This document shows positions 51,413 through 54,882 of a stretch of DNA of 54,882 bases, piece after piece. The notes under the pieces are model-generated. The model did no database searches, was not told the origin of the DNA, and saw only the letters and a list, made by a program, of their open reading frames with translations. Both the position numbers and the translations under genes were made by a program. This DNA comes from Pedobacter sp. MC2016-24 (GTDB taxonomy: Bacteria > Bacteroidota > Bacteroidia > Sphingobacteriales > Sphingobacteriaceae), in contig NZ_JADFBX010000024.1 of the NCBI RefSeq assembly GCF_015223055.1, forward strand, positions 1 through 54,882. Reading direction: 5' to 3'. Position 1 is the stretch's first letter. Every line of letters starts with the position of its first letter.

Positions 51413-52540
51413 TTATTTGGTAACATATAGTTTCTTTCCATCTATTTTAAAATGAACCTGTCCTGATTTTTCAATGGATTTAAGCACTGCCGAGAGCTTG
51501 TTATTACGGGATATCAATCCATTTGAGGTGATGCTTTCAGGTACAGAACGATCATAAATGATCTCGACATCATACCACCTGCCAATCTTTCTCATTACCG
51601 AACGGAAATCCGCATGTTCAAAGTAGAAATCCCCCGCTTTCCAATCGATTAGATTTTCGACATCCACCCTGGCGACTTTAATTGCCGTTCCGTTGTTGAT
51701 GGCTTGTTCTCCCGGTTTAAGCAGCTGCTGGTTTTGATTGGAAGTTATCTTGACTGCTCCCTCTAGCAACGTAGTTGCCACCACCTTTTCATCTGTATAG
51801 GCATTGACATTAAAATGAGTACCCAGTACCTCTACTTCCTGGCCTTTACTTTCTACAACAAAAGGATGCATTTTGTCTTTCGCTATTTCGAAATACCCTT
51901 CGCCTTCAAGTTTTACCCTGCGTTTCCCACCTTGCTTAAGGTTAGCCGTATAAGTTAAGCTCGAGGCCGCGTTTAACCAAACCATGGAGCCATCAGGCAA
52001 ACGGAGCTGATAAGTTTCTCCCCTGGCTGTAGCTAAAGTATTCAATTTATTTGTTGCGGTATTGGCGTTTTTTATTTCATAGATCAACTGACCATTTGCA
52101 GATTTGGTGATGACTACCCCCGCTTCCTTAGCGAGCTCTCCATCAGGTGTGTTTGTCAGTTCTATTTTTTTTCCGTTAGCCAGCGTTAAAGTTGCCCCTA
52201 CTTTTCCAGGTGCAACATCATGTGCCACTAAATCTATATTCTCCGGCACCGTTTGTTTATCATAATTGAAGAAGTAAACACCCACCACAATTGAAGCAAC
52301 TGCTGCAGCCACCACAAGGATACGAGGCCATAATTTCACACCGACAGTCCCTGAAGCCAACCGCTCTTCCAGTCGCATCCATACTTCTACCTTTGAATTG
52401 TCCAATTCAGACTCGGGCAGCGTAGCTTTGTTCCTGTTATTCAGCTGAAAAAGCCAGAGTTTAGCCATACGCCTCTCCTGCTCGTCAGGCTTTCCAGCAG
52501 TTAACTGTTCCAAAATATCCTTGATGTCCTTTCTTTCCAT
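51413..52540 (-). CDS. FecR family anti-sigma factor
   Basis: The 375-residue membrane protein has an N-terminal cytoplasmic anti-sigma region, one transmembrane segment (about residues 72-90, ILVVAAAVASIVVGVYFF), a periplasmic FecR domain (YQLRLPDGSMVWLNAASSLTY, GEGYFEIAKDKMHPFVVESK) and a C-terminal DUF4974/STN-like domain (FYFEHADFRSVMRKIGRWYD). It should hold the ECF sigma factor inactive until the STN domain of the SusC transporter signals ligand. It is 135 bp downstream of the sigma gene. Confidence 0.93.
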   Translation of the reverse strand: MERKDIKDILEQLTAGKPDEQERRMAKLWLFQLNNRNKATLPESELDNSKVEVWMRLEERLASGTVGVKLWPRILVVAAAVASIVVGVYFFNYDKQTVPENIDLVAHDVAPGKVGATLTLANGKKIELTNTPDGELAKEAGVVITKSANGQLIYEIKNANTATNKLNTLATARGETYQLRLPDGSMVWLNAASSLTYTANLKQGGKRRVKLEGEGYFEIAKDKMHPFVVESKGQEVEVLGTHFNVNAYTDEKVVATTLLEGAVKITSNQNQQLLKPGEQAINNGTAIKVARVDVENLIDWKAGDFYFEHADFRSVMRKIGRWYDVEIIYDRSVPESITSNGLISRNNKLSAVLKSIEKSGQVHFKIDGKKLYVTK

Positions 52541-52675
52541 AAGGTTTGTTGATGCTTATTTACAGTATGGCAAATCAAACAGCCCCATTGGTGACTCTAG
52601 GTGAAGAAAATATTTGCTAAAAACAAAATAAACCACCAATGGCCTGATTATCAGATTAATAATTTTCAACGCAAA

Positions 52676-53254
52676 TTACTTGTTCAGGACATAAAGCACA
52701 AAAACAACGGTTCCCAAATTGTTCTTGAGCTGTTTCATGGCACGCTTGAGGTGTGTGTTGACCGTGTTTTCGGTAATATCCAGTTTGGCAGCAATTACCT
52801 TGGCACTTAAATATTTGTTGAATTTGAGTTCATAGACCTCCCGCATCTTCGGCGGCATGGCTTCAATTTCCTGACGAATCAAATCGGCAATGTCTTTCTC
52901 ACGGATCAGATAGTCTGTTTCGGTGCTGTCCACCTCTATAAAATGATCACCCTGCTCAATGTATTTTTTAACGATGGCCTGATGACTAAAAATATTGAAT
53001 ACTTTATTCAGTACTGATTTATACAAATAACTTGAAAGCGAAGTTTTCAGCGTAAAGCTTTTCCGGTGATCAATCATCCATGCAAACACATCATGTACTA
53101 CGTCTTTGGCTTCCTCAGTATTGCGGAGCTTGTTGTAAACAAAAAGATAAAGCAGGTTGTAGTAGCGGTCGTAGATTTCTTTAAACGCAGCATCATCGCC
53201 CTCACGCATAGCGGTGGCAAGTTCCTGATCACTGTATTTACTATAGTCCTCCAT
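52676..53254 (-). CDS. ECF-type RNA polymerase sigma factor
   Basis: The start at 53254 (MEDYSKYSDQELATAMREGD) is the family-like one; an in-frame ATG further upstream at 53314 adds a non-family extension. The 192 residues have sigma region 2 (AFKEIYDRYYNLLYLFVYNK, DVVHDVFAWMIDH) and region 4 with a helix-turn-helix (MPPKMREVYELKFNKYLSAK, KLDITENTVNTHLKRAMKQL). It directs transcription of the FecR-SusCD-TlpA genes and is probably released by the downstream FecR protein. Confidence 0.93.
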   Translation of the reverse strand: MEDYSKYSDQELATAMREGDDAAFKEIYDRYYNLLYLFVYNKLRNTEEAKDVVHDVFAWMIDHRKSFTLKTSLSSYLYKSVLNKVFNIFSHQAIVKKYIEQGDHFIEVDSTETDYLIREKDIADLIRQEIEAMPPKMREVYELKFNKYLSAKVIAAKLDITENTVNTHLKRAMKQLKNNLGTVVFVLYVLNK

Positions 53255-53303
53255 TGCCGTTCTCCCTGGTATGAATTTACCAGTTTTGCGGGCAATGTAA
53301 AAA

Positions 53304-53858
53304 TTATTTGGCATATAAAAAATTTCCCTTTAACATGTGTTCAAGGCGCTCAATGTTTCTAAAAAAGCAAAAATCGGCTTCAAATTGTAAGGGAAACGGC
53401 TGAATCAAAAACAAACCACAACTAGAAGAAAAATGAAAAGTAAGATCTTTGATAGCCTTTGGTCCCAAGCCGTAACCCCGGAAGTTAGGATTGATTGTAA
53501 TCTCCTTAATCAGACATAAATTCCTACTAAAAAAATCTTGATATTTTTCCATTACCTCATCTGTAAAATCACAATTCTCAGCATCTATAACATTAAATAC
53601 ATGTCTCGCAACATATTCAGAATGTGCATCAAGAACCTCAAATACCCCATAAGGGGATTCCGCCGCATGATCAATATGGATAATTAAAAAATTTATTCCG
53701 CCAATAACCTGCAGCTCTTTACCATATCCATCTTCTAAAGTAATTTTCTGGAAAACTTCAGTTATATAACGGCTATGTTCCATAGGCCCTAAGCAGGAAC
53801 TAAATGAATAGTTAAAAGTTACCGACGAATCTTCTAGTTCTTGAGGCGTTATTTTCAT
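53304..53858 (-). CDS. Hypothetical protein with GNAT-like motif
   Basis: The 184-residue protein has one recognisable feature, INPNFRGYGLGPKAIKDL (about residues 122-139), which resembles the acetyl-CoA loop of GNAT acetyltransferases. The rest does not match a family I know. It ends soon after a RNIERLEHMLKGN stretch. It lies between the nuclease gene and the ECF sigma gene, with more AT-rich coding than its core neighbours, which suggests an accessory origin. Confidence 0.5.
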   Translation of the reverse strand: MKITPQELEDSSVTFNYSFSSCLGPMEHSRYITEVFQKITLEDGYGKELQVIGGINFLIIHIDHAAESPYGVFEVLDAHSEYVARHVFNVIDAENCDFTDEVMEKYQDFFSRNLCLIKEITINPNFRGYGLGPKAIKDLTFHFSSSCGLFLIQPFPLQFEADFCFFRNIERLEHMLKGNFLYAK

Positions 53859-53886
53859 AAATTCTTGATCAGTTAAAATAATATAA

Positions 53887-54882
53887 TCAAACTTCTTTTT
53901 TCTTTAATTCATTTTCTATTTCTTCAATTGTAGGTAAGCTAGATCGAAGATTTTTCGGCAATGAGCGTGTCAATTCAAATTCTGAAATACCAATAGGCTT
54001 GTTCATGTCCCTCAAAGCATATTCAGCCATCACCTTATCCTTTGTCTGACATAGAATTAGGCCGATAGTTGGTTTATCTTCTGCATGTTTGATTAAATCA
54101 TCTACTGCTGAACAGTAAAAATTCATTTTCCCAGCGTATTCGGGCTTAAAGTCACCTCGTTTCAATTCTATAACAATAAAACATCTCATTTTAAGATGAT
54201 AGAATAGTAAATCTAAGTAAAAGTCCTGATCACTAACTACTAACTTATATTGTCGTCCGACAAATGCAAACCCAGCACCTAGTTCTAAAAGAAACTTCTC
54301 CACGTGCTTTACGAGCTCTGTTTCTAATTCTCTTTCAGTAAAAGGTTGAGCAATTGTTATGAAGTCAAAAATGTATGGATCTTTCAATGTTTCTCTCATT
54401 AAATCTGATTGAGGATCGGACAATGTTTTCGAAAAATTATTAATTGACTCCCCTTGTCGAAGATGAAGATCGCTCTTTATCATTAATGAAAGAACATCTC
54501 TACTCCAACCATTTAATAAGGTTTGTTCCACATACCAAAGCCGTACATTCTTATCTTTAAGTTTTTGCAACAACAAAATATTATGTCCCCATGGTATTTG
54601 GGAAACAGCCTGTTTCCTAAATTCAGATATTTCAGTGATGTTTTCGTCTAATTGGGAAACAGGCTGTTTCCCAATTAGATCTTCTAAACTGTATGCTTTA
54701 TAAAATTGAACCATAAACTTCAGGTTTCTCTCAGAAAAACCTTTAATCTCTGGCAATTCATTTCTAATATCATTAGCTAAACGCGACGTAACTGTTGCTC
54801 CCCAACCTTGTTTATTTTGTAGATCGCTAATAATTCTACCGATATCCCAGTAAAGATTAATCATTCCTGCATTTACAGAAAG
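53887..54882 (-). CDS. PDDEXK nuclease domain protein (DUF1016/YhcG family), 5' end beyond the window
   Basis: The frame stays open to the window edge (LSVNAG precedes MINLYWDIGR), so the true start lies outside; at least 331 codons are present. The N-terminal DUF1016 domain (INLYWDIGRIISDLQNKQGW) is followed by a C-terminal nuclease domain with Asp in FYLDLLFYH and Glu-x-Lys in FIVIELKRGDF, the PD-(D/E)xK core. Related proteins occur near restriction-modification or defence genes, but none is visible here. The coding sequence contains two copies of a short palindrome (54600-54675). Confidence 0.85.
   Translation of the reverse strand, partial: LSVNAGMINLYWDIGRIISDLQNKQGWGATVTSRLANDIRNELPEIKGFSERNLKFMVQFYKAYSLEDLIGKQPVSQLDENITEISEFRKQAVSQIPWGHNILLLQKLKDKNVRLWYVEQTLLNGWSRDVLSLMIKSDLHLRQGESINNFSKTLSDPQSDLMRETLKDPYIFDFITIAQPFTERELETELVKHVEKFLLELGAGFAFVGRQYKLVVSDQDFYLDLLFYHLKMRCFIVIELKRGDFKPEYAGKMNFYCSAVDDLIKHAEDKPTIGLILCQTKDKVMAEYALRDMNKPIGISEFELTRSLPKNLRSSLPTIEEIENELKKKEV
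54600..54675. repeat. Duplicated GGGAAACAG palindromes inside the DUF1016 gene
   Basis: The first copy (54601-54617) has 8-bp arms, GGAAACAG / CTGTTTCC, around one base. The second (54651-54675) has perfect 12-bp arms, ATTGGGAAACAG / CTGTTTCCCAAT, around one base. They encode the repeated peptide pattern KQPVSQ / KQAVSQ. Confidence 0.7.

Noticed and set aside
53255..53314. 20-codon upstream extension of the ECF sigma factor
   Set aside because: The sequence before MEDYSKYSDQ is not sigma-like and would touch the neighbouring gene; family proteins start near the internal ATG.

Overview
The window looks like chromosomal DNA from a Bacteroidota bacterium of the Sphingobacteriaceae (Pedobacter-like). 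The signs are a serine palmitoyltransferase gene (sphingolipid makers), an FtsL-like protein and an FtsZ tail of Bacteroidota type, SusC/SusD with an ECF sigma/FecR pair, short adenylate kinase and Obg without the C-terminal OCT domain, and promoter-like TAnnTTTG elements. No rRNA, tRNA, CRISPR array, IS element or prophage was seen.

Layout. (1) 1-1750, minus strand: a 58-residue histone H1-like protein and serine palmitoyltransferase, each with a terminator hairpin. (2) 1900-17700, minus strand: a nearly unbroken division and cell wall (dcw) cluster, in transcription order mraZ-rsmH-ftsL-ftsI-murE-mraY-murD-ftsW-murG-murC-ftsQ-ftsA-ftsZ. Most junctions overlap by 1-11 bp. murF, murB and ddl are absent. 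Three 10-bp-spaced MraZ-type boxes precede mraZ, and a cluster of DnaA-box-like sequences lies between ftsA and ftsZ. (3) 17770-20506, minus: gap, a GNAT acetyltransferase and pgk as one glycolytic operon. (4) 20600-31540: an exopolysaccharide locus of two divergent arms. The minus arm has a GT2 glycosyltransferase and a WecA/MraY-type initiating transferase. The plus arm has a Wzc-type co-polymerase/kinase, three GT4 glycosyltransferases, a Wzy-like polymerase, a GT2-exosortase fusion and a WcaF-like acyltransferase. Neither a flippase nor an outer-membrane export protein is present here. (5) 31545-41170: housekeeping and single genes: an M1 metallopeptidase, two small charged proteins, an SF1 helicase, obg, adk (with an unusual leader), aldo/keto reductase, VOC protein, a YcaQ-family DNA glycosylase and a CrtO-like membrane protein. 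(6) 41280-53254, minus: an ECF sigma factor, FecR anti-sigma, SusC, SusD, TlpA-like thioredoxin, a histidine kinase with a TlpA-like extracellular domain and a LytTR response regulator. (7) 53300-54882: a GNAT-like protein and a PDDEXK (DUF1016) nuclease cut by the window edge; this end looks accessory.

How the parts work together. The dcw genes make lipid II and build the divisome. The polysaccharide locus should prime a sugar on undecaprenyl phosphate, extend it, polymerise it and control chain length; the exosortase hints at a coupled protein-processing or glycan-attachment step. The SusCD block is a TonB-dependent uptake unit under sigma/anti-sigma control, joined to a thiol-redox protein and a two-component pair. 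The best candidates for something under-described are the glycosyltransferase-exosortase fusion, the kinase with a cysteine-less TlpA-like sensor, and the terminator-bearing leader region in front of adk.
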